Shown: positions 25,089-33,894 of the stretch, one piece after another
How the letters are laid out: each line of letters opens with the position of its first letter
Position numbering within the stretch: position 1 is the stretch's first letter
Origin: Paenibacillus auburnensis
Lineage (GTDB): Bacteria > Bacillota > Bacilli > Paenibacillales > Paenibacillaceae
Direction: 5' to 3'
NCBI RefSeq assembly: GCF_927798115.1
Contig: NZ_CAKMMG010000009.1
Span: 1-64,000, forward strand
DNA: 64,000 bases
Translations under genes and position numbers: made by a program
The notes under the pieces: model-generated
Told to the model about the DNA's origin: nothing
The model's database searches: none
The model's input: only the letters and a program-made list of their open reading frames with translations

Positions 25089-26837
25089 ATGATTGAGAGA
25101 ACTTCAGATGACACGGAGCCCTGCAATGTAATTCCGGTTACTCTGGATGCCAATTTTTTCTTTGAAAGAGCCGTACGGTCGCTGGACCGCTTTCAATATG
25201 ATAAGGCATTAAAGAATTTTCGCAAAGCCGTCGAATATGAGCCGGACAATCCGGTGAATCACTGTAACATGGCGGGTATATTATCTGAGATGGGCAATTA
25301 TCAAGCGTCCAATGATATTTTGACCCATGTGCTGGAAAAGATTGATCCCGCAATGACGGAATGCCACTTCTATATGGCTAACAATTATGCCAATATGGAG
25401 AGCTTTGAAGAAGCAGAACGCTCGCTGGTTACGTATCTGCAAGAAGATGCAGCCGGTGAGTATCTGGCAGAGTCTGAGGAATTGATGGAGCTGCTGCAAT
25501 ATGAGCTTGACCGTCCTGCGCCGCTGATCCGCATCCGCAGCCGGGAAGGGGTCGTAGAGCATGACCGTGCCCGGAGCCTGCTGGAGGAAGGAAAGTTTCC
25601 GCAGGCAGTCAAGCTGCTGGAAGAGATCGTGAAGAACACGCCCGATTTTCTTGCAGCGCATAACAATTTGGCGTTGGCCTATTTCTATATGGGCCGGTTC
25701 GTCAAAGCCAAGGAGTGTCTGGGCGAGGTGCTGGAACAGGACCCGGGCAACCTGCATGCCCTTTGCAATATGGCGATTTTCCTGCAGTATGCAGGTGATC
25801 AGGATCAGCTTGCCGCTCTGCTGCGCATGCTGGAAGCGACGGTGCCTTTTCATCAGGAGCATGTCTTCAAAATGGCTACAACGATGGGCATCCTGGGCAG
25901 ACACAAAACGGCCTACGGCCATTTCCGGCGTCTGCTGAAGGATGAAGAGGTGGGCGGAGACGCCAGCCTCTATCATTACTGTGCCGCTGCCGCAAGCAAC
26001 AGCGGGCTCTACAGTGAGGCGCTGCGCTGCTGGAGGCAGGCCGCGAAGCTCGATCCGGAATCAGCGGTGCCGGGATTCTTCCTGTCACAGCTGCAGCAGG
26101 CACTGGCTGAAGGCCGGGCGATGTCGCCGGTCAGCTATAACTACCAGCTGCCTTTTCAGGAGCAGCTTAAGCAATGGAAAGATAATACCAGTAGCTTCAC
26201 AGCAGAAGTCCGGAGCAATCCGCTGCTGCGCGCGTCGTTCTTCTGGGCGCTGCGCTACGGTGACTCCGGTACCAAGCTGCAGGTCACAGAGGCGCTCCGC
26301 TGGATTGAGGATGAGGAGATGTCCGAAGTGCTGAGGGAACTGCTGGAGCAGGAGCCGCTTCAGGAGGATAAGCTGCAGGAGGCAGCGCTGCTTAGCCTGC
26401 AGCGGCTGATCGGCAGCGGTCCGGAGGAGACCGTGGCTCTCAAGGAAGAGCGGGAAGCCGCACCGGCTCAGTCTCATAAGGGTCTGCCGGAGTGGAAAGA
26501 AGACTGGCAGCGGATTGTGGATCATACGCTGGCCGTGATGGACCGGAGATACGATGCCCTTCAGAAGAAGGATGCGGAGAATCTCTGGAAGCAGTTCATC
26601 GGCAGCCTGTATCCCGATGTACCCCGCTTCAGCCACACAGAAGGCTGGTGTGCCGCTTTGGAATACTTAACAGCCAAGCTGCACAGCCGTCCGGTGACTT
26701 ACCGTGAGGTGGCCCAGCGTTATGATGTCTCTGCCTCGATGGTCAGCCGGTATGCACGGCGGATCGACAGCGCGTGCGGCACCTTGAATCTGATCGCGGA
26801 GCCGGGAGACTTGTCTCCTTCCACAGAGAAGATATAA
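25089..26837 (+). CDS. TPR-repeat protein with C-terminal HTH (YvcD-like)
   Basis: Cytoplasmic protein of 582 residues. Tetratricopeptide repeats run from about residue 20 to 330 (for example FFERAVRSLDRFQYDKALKNFRKAVEYEPDN and FLAAHNNLALAYFYMGRFVKAKECLGEVLEQDPGN). The C-terminal ~100 residues include TYREVAQRYDVSASMVSRYARRI, which looks like a helix-turn-helix. No signal peptide. B. subtilis yvcD, a TPR gene, also precedes trxB. Its molecular role is not known. GGGAGGTG is upstream of ATG 25089. Confidence 0.85.
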   Translation: MIERTSDDTEPCNVIPVTLDANFFFERAVRSLDRFQYDKALKNFRKAVEYEPDNPVNHCNMAGILSEMGNYQASNDILTHVLEKIDPAMTECHFYMANNYANMESFEEAERSLVTYLQEDAAGEYLAESEELMELLQYELDRPAPLIRIRSREGVVEHDRARSLLEEGKFPQAVKLLEEIVKNTPDFLAAHNNLALAYFYMGRFVKAKECLGEVLEQDPGNLHALCNMAIFLQYAGDQDQLAALLRMLEATVPFHQEHVFKMATTMGILGRHKTAYGHFRRLLKDEEVGGDASLYHYCAAAASNSGLYSEALRCWRQAAKLDPESAVPGFFLSQLQQALAEGRAMSPVSYNYQLPFQEQLKQWKDNTSSFTAEVRSNPLLRASFFWALRYGDSGTKLQVTEALRWIEDEEMSEVLRELLEQEPLQEDKLQEAALLSLQRLIGSGPEETVALKEEREAAPAQSHKGLPEWKEDWQRIVDHTLAVMDRRYDALQKKDAENLWKQFIGSLYPDVPRFSHTEGWCAALEYLTAKLHSRPVTYREVAQRYDVSASMVSRYARRIDSACGTLNLIAEPGDLSPSTEKI

Positions 26838-27004
26838 GGGCATGAACCGCCGCCCACAAGTAATATAAGCAACCAGGTATAAATGATGCTCGATTCTGCA
26901 TCCTTATATTGTTCACCGGAAACGCGGATCAGGCTGCTTTACAGAAGCCCTCACAGCCGTTTCTTCGAAGTAAATAATCACCCACTTGTAAGGAGGCCAA
27001 TGTG

Positions 27005-27958
27005 ATGTACAAAACAATTGTAATCGGAACAGGCCCGGCAGGGCTGACTGCCGCAATTTATTTGGCACGTGCCAACCTTAGCCCGCTCGTAATTGAAGGC
27101 TTGCAGCCGGGAGGACAACTGACAACGACGACAGAAGTGGAGAATTTTCCGGGCTTTCCTGAAGGCATTCTTGGACCCGATCTGATGGACAACATGCGCA
27201 AGCAGGCTGAACGTTTCGGGGCAGAGTTCAAGAACGGCTGGGTGGATTCTGTGGATTTCTCGCAGCGGCCCTTCAAAGTAACCGTGGATGGGCTTGGTGT
27301 ACTGGAGGCGGAGTCGGTCATTATTTCGACCGGCGCTTCCGCCAGATATCTGGGCATCCCCGGCGAGCAGGAGAATGTGGGGCGCGGGGTCAGCACATGC
27401 GCTACCTGTGACGGCTTCTTTTTCCGCGGCAAGAAGATTATTGTTGTCGGCGGCGGAGACTCCGCGATGGAGGAAGCCAGCTTCCTGACCCGCTTTGCCT
27501 CCAGTGTAACCCTGGTGCACCGCCGCGAGGAGCTGCGCGCTTCGAAGATTATGCAGGACCGGGCGCGTGAGAACAGCAAGGTGGCCTGGGCGCTTAACCG
27601 TACACCGCTGGAAGTGACCGTTAGCGACACGGGAGTCAAAGGGCTGACTGTGCGCAACAATGAGACAGGTCTGGAAGAACTGCTCGAAGCGGACGGTGTC
27701 TTCGTGGCCATCGGGCACACACCGAACACGGCATTCCTGGGCGGACAGATTACTACGGATGCTAACGGGTACATTGTGGTAAATCCGGGCACGACCGAAA
27801 CGAACATTCCGGGCGTCTTTGCTTGCGGAGACGTGCAGGATACCCGTTACCGTCAGGCGATCTCTGCCGCCGGAACCGGATGTATGGCGGCTATGGATGC
27901 TGAGAAGTTCCTGGAAGGCACCATGGTGCATGACTGGAGCGAAACGCTGGATAAATGA
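27005..27958 (+). CDS. trxB: Thioredoxin reductase
   Basis: NADPH-dependent flavoenzyme of 317 residues that reduces thioredoxin. FAD motif GTGPAGLTAAIYLARANL, redox CATCDG, NADPH motif GGGDSAMEEA and the C-terminal GVFACGDVQDTRYRQAISAAGTG are all intact and in the family's usual spacing. AAGGAGG lies about eight bases before ATG 27005; a GTG directly upstream is also in frame. Confidence 0.97.
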   Translation: MYKTIVIGTGPAGLTAAIYLARANLSPLVIEGLQPGGQLTTTTEVENFPGFPEGILGPDLMDNMRKQAERFGAEFKNGWVDSVDFSQRPFKVTVDGLGVLEAESVIISTGASARYLGIPGEQENVGRGVSTCATCDGFFFRGKKIIVVGGGDSAMEEASFLTRFASSVTLVHRREELRASKIMQDRARENSKVAWALNRTPLEVTVSDTGVKGLTVRNNETGLEELLEADGVFVAIGHTPNTAFLGGQITTDANGYIVVNPGTTETNIPGVFACGDVQDTRYRQAISAAGTGCMAAMDAEKFLEGTMVHDWSETLDK

Positions 27959-27987
27959 GGATGAAGGTTTGCCTTTATATCCAGCCA

Positions 27988-28017
27988 TTGACAGAGCATA
28001 TCCGGGTAGAGTAGATT
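27988..28017 (+). promoter_or_regulatory. Promoter of the thiC riboswitch transcript
   Basis: TTGACA and TAGATT are 18 bases apart, placing the start a few bases before the riboswitch. Confidence 0.6.
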
Positions 28018-28032
28018 TAATGTAATTTAATA

Positions 28033-28131
28033 AGATGCCCACTAGGGGAGCCTGAATTGGCTGAGACGGAAAAAGTGAATTTCCGGACCCTTGAACCTGA
28101 TCTGGATCATACCAGCGTAGGAAAGTGGAGC
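28033..28131 (+). promoter_or_regulatory. TPP (thiamine pyrophosphate) riboswitch
   Basis: The THI-box core is easily read: ACTAGGGGAGCC, GGCTGAGA, GACCCTTGAACCTGATCTGG and ACCAGCGTAGGAAAGTGG occur in order with the P3 hairpin of variable length between. It controls thiC downstream through the intrinsic terminator at 28174. Confidence 0.95.
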
Positions 28132-28173
28132 CGGACTTTTATTTCGTATAGCCTTCTTTGGCTGTTCCCAGAT

Positions 28174-28202
28174 AAAGCCGCTCCAGGTGGAGCGGCTTTT
28201 TT
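28174..28202 (+). terminator. Riboswitch-controlled terminator before thiC
   Basis: AAAGCCGCTCC pairs with GGAGCGGCTTT around AGGT, followed by T. It lies between the TPP aptamer and thiC, so ligand binding would cause premature termination. Confidence 0.9.
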
Positions 28203-28260
28203 GCTGCATATTCTTATTCAAAGACCACGTGTGAACACACCAATCTGAGGAGGAGAAACA

Positions 28261-29946
28261 ATGCCAGGAACAGTGAAGCAGGAAAACGTAAATCTTTCGG
28301 GATTTCCGGGGAGCCGTAAAGTTTATGTTGAGGGTTCACGCCCGGACATCCAAGTCCCGATGCGTGAGATTAGTCTTACCCCTACCAGGGGAAGCGCCGG
28401 CGAAGAAGTTAATGCGCCAGTGCGTGTGTACGATACGAGCGGGTTATATACGGATGACTTTGAACAAACGGATATACGGAAAGGACTGCCGCCTCACCGG
28501 TTAGCCTGGATTGCAGAACGCGGCGATTCGGAGGAGTACGAGGGAGCAGCCCCGCAGGATGAGGAAAAAGGGACAGCGGCGGCCTGCGTGACAGAGAGCT
28601 TTCCGGGATTGCAGCGGCGGCCTTTAAAAGCGCGTCCAGGTTCCAATGTGACCCAGCTGCATTATGCGCGGAAGGGAATCATTACCCCGGAGATGGAATA
28701 TATTGCGATCCGCGAGAACATGAGTCCGGAATTTGTGAGGGATGAGGTAGCTGCCGGACGTGCGATCATCCCTGCTAATCTCAACCACCCGGAGAGTGAG
28801 CCCATGATTATCGGCCGTAATTTCCTGGTGAAGATTAACGCCAATATCGGTAATTCCGCAGTTTCCTCCTCCATCGAAGAAGAAGTGGAGAAAATGAGAT
28901 GGGCCACCCGCTGGGGGGCAGACACGATAATGGATCTCTCCACCGGTAAAAAAATTCATGCCACCCGTGAATGGATTATCCGCAATTCTCCTGTACCGAT
29001 CGGCACCGTTCCGATTTACCAGGCACTTGAAAAGGTAAACGGCAAAGCTGAAAATCTGACCTGGGAGATTTACCGCGACACCCTCATTGAGCAGGCGGAG
29101 CAGGGGGTGGACTACTTTACCATTCATGCCGGAGTGCTGCTGCGCTATATTCCGCTTACGGCCGGACGAATGACTGGGATTGTCTCCCGGGGCGGCTCCA
29201 TTATGGCTGCATGGTGCCTTGCCCATCATCAGGAGAGTTTCTTATATACACATTTCGAGGACATTTGCGAAATTATGAAGACCTACGACATCGCAATTTC
29301 GCTAGGTGACGGACTGCGGCCGGGCTCCATTGCCGATGCCAATGATGAAGCCCAGTTTGCGGAGCTGGAAACGCTGGGAGAACTTACGGAAATCGCCTGG
29401 AAGCATGATGTTCAGGTTATGGTGGAGGGTCCAGGTCATGTGCCGATGCATAAAATCAAGGAGAACATGGATAAACAGCTGGATATCTGCCGGGAAGCTC
29501 CTTTTTATACACTGGGCCCGTTAACCACGGATATTGCTCCCGGCTATGACCATATCACCTCAGCAATTGGCGCAGCAATGATCGGCTGGTTCGGAACGGC
29601 GATGCTCTGTTATGTGACTCCCAAAGAGCATTTGGGGCTCCCTGATAAAAATGATGTGCGCGAAGGTGTGATTACCTACAAAATCGCTGCCCATGCTGCC
29701 GATCTGGCCAAAGGCCACCCGGGTGCCCAGGACCGTGACAATGCGCTGTCCAAAGCACGGTTTGAATTCCGCTGGCGCGACCAGTTCCATCTGGCGCTGG
29801 ATCCGGAGCGGGCGCTGGAGTATCACGATGCGACCCTTCCCGCAGAAGGAGCCAAAACGGCGCATTTCTGTTCGATGTGCGGTCCGAACTTCTGCAGCAT
29901 GCGGATTTCCCACGGTATTCAAGAATCAATGAACCAGCTCACCTAA
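28261..29946 (+). CDS. thiC: Phosphomethylpyrimidine synthase
   Basis: Radical SAM enzyme of 561 residues that turns AIR into the HMP-P pyrimidine of thiamine. The C-terminal CSMCGPNFCSM supplies the CxxCxxxxC cluster motif particular to ThiC, and the core contains NAAVSSS-like NANIGNSAVSSSIEEEVEKM and the ERG/FHFAWR-like FRWRDQFHLALDPE. GAGGAGGAG precedes ATG 28261. It is a single-gene unit with its own riboswitch and terminator, placed inside the trxB-rapZ interval. Confidence 0.97.
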   Translation: MPGTVKQENVNLSGFPGSRKVYVEGSRPDIQVPMREISLTPTRGSAGEEVNAPVRVYDTSGLYTDDFEQTDIRKGLPPHRLAWIAERGDSEEYEGAAPQDEEKGTAAACVTESFPGLQRRPLKARPGSNVTQLHYARKGIITPEMEYIAIRENMSPEFVRDEVAAGRAIIPANLNHPESEPMIIGRNFLVKINANIGNSAVSSSIEEEVEKMRWATRWGADTIMDLSTGKKIHATREWIIRNSPVPIGTVPIYQALEKVNGKAENLTWEIYRDTLIEQAEQGVDYFTIHAGVLLRYIPLTAGRMTGIVSRGGSIMAAWCLAHHQESFLYTHFEDICEIMKTYDIAISLGDGLRPGSIADANDEAQFAELETLGELTEIAWKHDVQVMVEGPGHVPMHKIKENMDKQLDICREAPFYTLGPLTTDIAPGYDHITSAIGAAMIGWFGTAMLCYVTPKEHLGLPDKNDVREGVITYKIAAHAADLAKGHPGAQDRDNALSKARFEFRWRDQFHLALDPERALEYHDATLPAEGAKTAHFCSMCGPNFCSMRISHGIQESMNQLT

Positions 29947-29959
29947 TAGGTGAAATACA

Positions 29960-30004
29960 AGGCTGTCTCCAGGCTGTAAAAGGCTGAGGGAGACGGCTTT
30001 TTTT
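29960..30004 (+). terminator. Terminator after thiC
   Basis: GCTGTCTCC (29962-29970) pairs with GGAGACGGC (29989-29997) and a run of T follows. Confidence 0.85.
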
Positions 30005-30050
30005 ATCCGGTCATCGGGTCCGGGGGCGTAGCCGTTTCTTTTTAAAACTT

Positions 30051-30066
30051 AGTGATTGCAATCACT
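30051..30066. promoter_or_regulatory. FNR/CRP-type palindrome upstream of the DUF1858-DUF438 genes
   Basis: AGTGATTGCAATCACT is a perfect 16-bp palindrome with the GTGA-N6-TCAC core of CRP/FNR-family sites (Bacillus Fnr: TGTGA-N6-TCACA). A possible -10 (TAAGCT, 30088) lies 29.5 bp from its centre, the spacing of a class II activator site. Confidence 0.55.
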
Positions 30067-30133
30067 ATTCGTTCTAAGGGCCTATGCTAAGCTGTTGTTG
30101 AGAAGAATTCTCACTAAAAAAGGAATGGTGCAC

Positions 30134-30361
30134 ATGAACAAAGTGCTGAGAATGGATGAATCCATATTCGAGCTGGTAAGCCGGCATCCTGAGGTTACCG
30201 ACATTATGGTGGAGCTGGGGTTTCATGATATTACGAAGCCGGGGATGCTGCAGACAGCAGGCCGGTTCATGACCCTGTCGAAGGGAATTAAGCTGCGGAA
30301 AATGGACCCGGATACCGTGAGGCAGACGTTTAAACGCCATGGGTTTGAGGTTCTTGAATAG
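30134..30361 (+). CDS. DUF1858 domain protein
   Basis: Small cytoplasmic protein of 75 residues. The pattern (LRMDESIFELVSRHPEVTDIMVELGFHDITKPGMLQTAGRFMTLSKGIKLRKM) matches DUF1858, often encoded beside or fused to DUF438/hemerythrin-like proteins. ATG 30134 is preferred to ATG 30125 because AAAAGGA ends about ten bases before it. Co-transcribed with the DUF438 gene 33 bases downstream. Function unknown; the FNR-like site suggests a role under low oxygen or nitrosative conditions. Confidence 0.8.
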   Translation: MNKVLRMDESIFELVSRHPEVTDIMVELGFHDITKPGMLQTAGRFMTLSKGIKLRKMDPDTVRQTFKRHGFEVLE

Positions 30362-30394
30362 AGCAATTAATACGGATAATAAGGAGCGATACCA

Positions 30395-31654
30395 ATGAGT
30401 GAACTGATCAATAACCGTGAAGTGGACGTACCGGAACAGACCCGCCGCCAGGCGATGCTGAAGGAGATCATTAAAGAGCTGCACGCCGGTAAAAGTGTAG
30501 AGGAAGTCAAAGCGCGTTTTGCTGAAGCAGTGGGCGATGTGACGGTGGCGGAGATTTCCGCAATGGAGCATTCGCTGATGACAGAGGAGGGTATTCCGGT
30601 AGCAGAGGTTCAGCGGTTGTGTTCGGTGCATACGGCCATCTTCAAAGGCTCTATCGAACAGATTCACCGTTCTTCGAAGCCGGAGGAGCAGCCGGGCCAT
30701 CCGGTGCATACCTTGAAGCTGGAGAACCGCGAAATCGAGCGGCTGGTGAATTTCCGTCTGGAACTGCATGCCGGCAAGTTTCTGAAGAATGACAGCGAGG
30801 AGATCATCTTTAAGCTGCTGGAGGATCTCAGCCTGCTGCTGGATCTCGACAAGCATTACAGCCGCAAGGAGAATCTGCTATTCCCTTATCTGGAGAAGTA
30901 CGGGATCTACGGTCCGACCAAGGTGATGTGGGGCGTCGATGACGGCATCCGGGCCATGATCAAAGCAGCCAAAGCGGCGCTCAGCCAATACAGCGGGAAT
31001 AAGGAAGAGATCAGTGCCCAGTTAGCTGAAATCATCAAGGAAGTAAACGAGATGATCTTTAAGGAAGAAAATATTCTGCTGCCCATGGCACTCGATAAGC
31101 TGACCGAAGACGAATGGGTCAAAATCGCCCGGGAAAGCGACGAGATCGGCTTCTGCCTGACCTCACCGGAACAGGAGTGGATCCCTGAACGTGCTGCTGA
31201 ACCGGAAGGAGCCGCTGTGCAGGAAGAATCCGCAGGCGAAAGCCCGCAGGGCTTTATCCGCTTTGAAACAGGACTGTTGTCGCTCCATCAGCTGGAGACG
31301 GTGCTTAACCATCTGCCGGTGGATTTAACCTTCATTGACGAAAATGACGTTGTCCGTTACTTCTCACATGGTAAAGAACGGATCTTTGCCCGGACCAAGG
31401 CTGTTATTGGACGTACGGTGCAGAACTGTCATCCGCCGCAAAGCGTACATGTGGTGGAGAAGCTACTGGAGGACTTCAAGGCAGGGCGCAAGGATGCAGA
31501 GGATTTCTGGATTGCTATCAAGGATAAGTTTATTTATATCCGTTATTTCGCTGTCCGCGATGAAGCGGGCCGCTACATGGGCACACTGGAATTTACCCAG
31601 AATATCGCCCCGATCCGCGCGCTGGAAGGCCAGAAACGGATATTGTCGGAATAA
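30395..31654 (+). CDS. DUF438 / hemerythrin-like / PAS domain protein
   Basis: 419 residues in three parts. The N-terminal ~90 residues match DUF438 (LKEIIKELHAGKSVEEVKARF). The middle, about 95-250, has the histidine and glutamate pattern of a hemerythrin HHE fold (H in VHTLKLEN, DKHYSRKENLLFPYLE, KEENILLPM). The C-terminal ~120 residues are a PAS domain (LPVDLTFIDENDVVRYFSHGKERIFART). Such proteins may sense O2 or NO through a di-iron site; this is inference. AAGGAGCG precedes ATG. Confidence 0.85.
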   Translation: MSELINNREVDVPEQTRRQAMLKEIIKELHAGKSVEEVKARFAEAVGDVTVAEISAMEHSLMTEEGIPVAEVQRLCSVHTAIFKGSIEQIHRSSKPEEQPGHPVHTLKLENREIERLVNFRLELHAGKFLKNDSEEIIFKLLEDLSLLLDLDKHYSRKENLLFPYLEKYGIYGPTKVMWGVDDGIRAMIKAAKAALSQYSGNKEEISAQLAEIIKEVNEMIFKEENILLPMALDKLTEDEWVKIARESDEIGFCLTSPEQEWIPERAAEPEGAAVQEESAGESPQGFIRFETGLLSLHQLETVLNHLPVDLTFIDENDVVRYFSHGKERIFARTKAVIGRTVQNCHPPQSVHVVEKLLEDFKAGRKDAEDFWIAIKDKFIYIRYFAVRDEAGRYMGTLEFTQNIAPIRALEGQKRILSE

Positions 31655-31676
31655 GGCCACAACTTTATAGAAGTGC

Positions 31677-31710
31677 AAAAGGTGCGATGCATGGCAGGTC
31701 GCGCCTTTTT
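31677..31710 (+). terminator. Terminator after the DUF438 gene
   Basis: AAAAGGTGCGA pairs with TCGCGCCTTTT (one G-T), loop of 11, then T. The following ~190 bases to the glk promoter show nothing recognisable. Confidence 0.85.
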
Positions 31711-31902
31711 GTGCGCTTTTATGACTGGAAGAATTCATTTGGGTTTAAGGACCTGCCCGGATGAACAAGTCATAGATTCTGGTGGTAGCGCATACAACGT
31801 TAATATGACTGGGGAGGGCGCTGTAAGTGTTCCCTGAAGCCTGTCCGGATTTGTTTATTCTGCGCTTAAGACAACGGATACACCCGGGTGTGTCGCCATT
31901 CC

Positions 31903-31931
31903 TTGACCGCAGGGAAGGCTTCTATTATAGT
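31903..31931 (+). promoter_or_regulatory. Sigma-A promoter of the glucokinase-rapZ-yvcK-whiA operon
   Basis: TTGACC and TATAGT with a 17-base spacer, about 50 bases before glk. Confidence 0.7.
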
Positions 31932-31979
31932 GGGTACGTAGGATTAACTATTTTAGCATAGAAAAAGGTGGCTTGTTAC

Positions 31980-32930
31980 ATGTCTGAACTTATCTACGTT
32001 GGCGTGGATTTAGGTGGAACCACGATTAAAGTTGGAATCTGCAATGCCGAGGGAACCCTGCTTCACACTTTTGAGGGACCTACGGGGACTGCAGATGGCG
32101 TCGATGCCGTCATCGATAATATCGAGAAGTATGTGCGCCAGATTGTGGAAGAATCCCCGTACTCTTGGGAACAGCTTGCCGGTGTAGGAGCAGGCCTGGC
32201 CGGATTTACGAATATTCGTGAAGGAATCATCATTCTTGCGCCTAACATAGGATTTAGAGATGTGCCGATCCGTTCTATTCTGGAAGGACGCCTTAACAAG
32301 CCTGTCAAAATAGACAATGACGCCAATGTGGCTGCACTGGGCGAGGCCTGGAGCGGCGCAGGACGCGGCATCGAGAATTGTGTCTGCTATACGCTGGGAA
32401 CCGGTGTCGGCGGCGGAATCATTATTAACGGCAAGGTCTACCAGGGCTTCGCCGGTCTGGCCGGAGAGCTTGGCCACATTTCCGTTGTGCCTGATCTGGA
32501 AGCCATTCAGTGCGGCTGCGGCAATATGGGTTGCCTGGAAACTGTATCCTCTGCTACCGGCATTATTCGCATGGCTAATGATGCTGTAGCCCGCGGAGAC
32601 CGCACCTCGCTCTCCATGGTGGAGAAGATTGCGGCGAAGGAAGTATTTGATGCTGCCAAGGCCGGCGACGAAGTCGCTCTGCGTATCGTTAACCGTGCAG
32701 CATTCTACCTGGGTAAATCGATGGCTGCAGTAGCGGCTGTGCTTAATCCGGAAGTATTTATCGTTGGCGGCGGGGTTTCCAAAGCTGGCGACATTCTGTT
32801 TGATGAGGTCCGCCGCGTGTTCGCCAAGCTGGCTCCTGAGCCGCTGCAAAAGGGCGTGACCATTGTACCGGCCGAGCTTGGAAATGATGCAGGGATTATT
32901 GGTGCAGCGGGTCTCTTGCTGCGTTCTTAA
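31980..32930 (+). CDS. glcK: ROK-family glucokinase
   Basis: Glucokinase of 316 residues. ATP-binding VDLGGTTIKVGI, catalytic/glucose-binding DNDANVAALGEAWSGAGRG, GTGVGGGIIING and the ROK zinc motif with CGCGNMGCLE are present. AAAGGTGG is nine bases before ATG 31980; an upstream TTG/GTG is unlikely. It leads an operon with rapZ, yvcK and whiA (46-base gap), a place occupied by other genes in B. subtilis. Confidence 0.93.
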   Translation: MSELIYVGVDLGGTTIKVGICNAEGTLLHTFEGPTGTADGVDAVIDNIEKYVRQIVEESPYSWEQLAGVGAGLAGFTNIREGIIILAPNIGFRDVPIRSILEGRLNKPVKIDNDANVAALGEAWSGAGRGIENCVCYTLGTGVGGGIIINGKVYQGFAGLAGELGHISVVPDLEAIQCGCGNMGCLETVSSATGIIRMANDAVARGDRTSLSMVEKIAAKEVFDAAKAGDEVALRIVNRAAFYLGKSMAAVAAVLNPEVFIVGGGVSKAGDILFDEVRRVFAKLAPEPLQKGVTIVPAELGNDAGIIGAAGLLLRS

Positions 32931-32976
32931 TAGACTGGAATTATTCATATACTATTCTTAGGGAGGGGACGCTTTC

Positions 32977-33876
32977 ATGACCGAATTGGAGCAATCCGGA
33001 GCGGCTGGTGCCACCCTGATCATTATTACGGGCATGTCGGGTGCAGGCAAAACCATTGCTGTACAAAGTCTGGAGGACCTGGGGTTCTTCTGTGTCGATA
33101 ATCTGCCGCCGGTGCTGATTCCGAAGTTCGCCGAGCTGATTGAGCAGTCGAAGGGGAAGATCGCCAAGGTAGCGCTTGTAATTGATTTGCGGGGGCGGGA
33201 GTTTTTTACGGCTTTATCAGAATCGCTGACCTACATCAAGAACGAGTCCACGATCGGCTGCGAAATTCTGTTCCTGGATGCCACGGATTCCGTGCTGGTG
33301 CAGCGCTACAAAGAGAGCCGGAGGCATCATCCGCTGGCTCCGAAGGGCATGCCGCTTGACGGCATCCGCCTGGAGCGCCAAATGCTGGAGGAACTGAAGA
33401 ATTCGGCTACCCTCTGTCTGGACACAAGCAGTATGAAGCCTGTGCAGCTTAAGGAGAAGATCGTTTCAAGATTTTCTCATCTTGGAAAAAGTACACTCTC
33501 CGTTAATATTACTTCGTTCGGATTCAAGTATGGTATTCCGATTGATGCAGACCTCGTGTTTGATGTTCGCTTTTTGCCTAATCCGCATTATGTGGATCAA
33601 CTGCGGCCCAAGACTGGCCAGGACAGCGATGTTTACGAATATGTAATGAAATGGCCTGAAACGCAAGTTTTTCTGACCAAGCTGCTGGATATGCTTCATT
33701 TCCTGATTCCCCAGTATCGTAAGGAAGGCAAATCCCAGATTATTATCGGCATCGGGTGCACGGGCGGGAAACACCGCTCAGTAGCCATTGCAGAGTACCT
33801 GGGCAAAATGCTGGGAGTCAGTGAGACGGAAACGGTAGCGGTCAGCCATCGGGATTCCGAGCGTGATCGGCATTAA
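32977..33876 (+). CDS. rapZ: RNase adapter / nucleotide-binding protein RapZ (YvcJ)
   Basis: 299-residue P-loop protein. Walker A GMSGAGKT near the N-terminus, and the C-terminal signature GIGCTGGKHRSV of the RapZ family. B. subtilis YvcJ binds and hydrolyses GTP; E. coli RapZ steers RNase E in amino-sugar control. The cluster rapZ-yvcK-whiA-HPr is conserved in Firmicutes. Confidence 0.95.
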   Translation: MTELEQSGAAGATLIIITGMSGAGKTIAVQSLEDLGFFCVDNLPPVLIPKFAELIEQSKGKIAKVALVIDLRGREFFTALSESLTYIKNESTIGCEILFLDATDSVLVQRYKESRRHHPLAPKGMPLDGIRLERQMLEELKNSATLCLDTSSMKPVQLKEKIVSRFSHLGKSTLSVNITSFGFKYGIPIDADLVFDVRFLPNPHYVDQLRPKTGQDSDVYEYVMKWPETQVFLTKLLDMLHFLIPQYRKEGKSQIIIGIGCTGGKHRSVAIAEYLGKMLGVSETETVAVSHRDSERDRH

Positions 33877-33894
33877 CGAGAGAAGGGGTCAATT

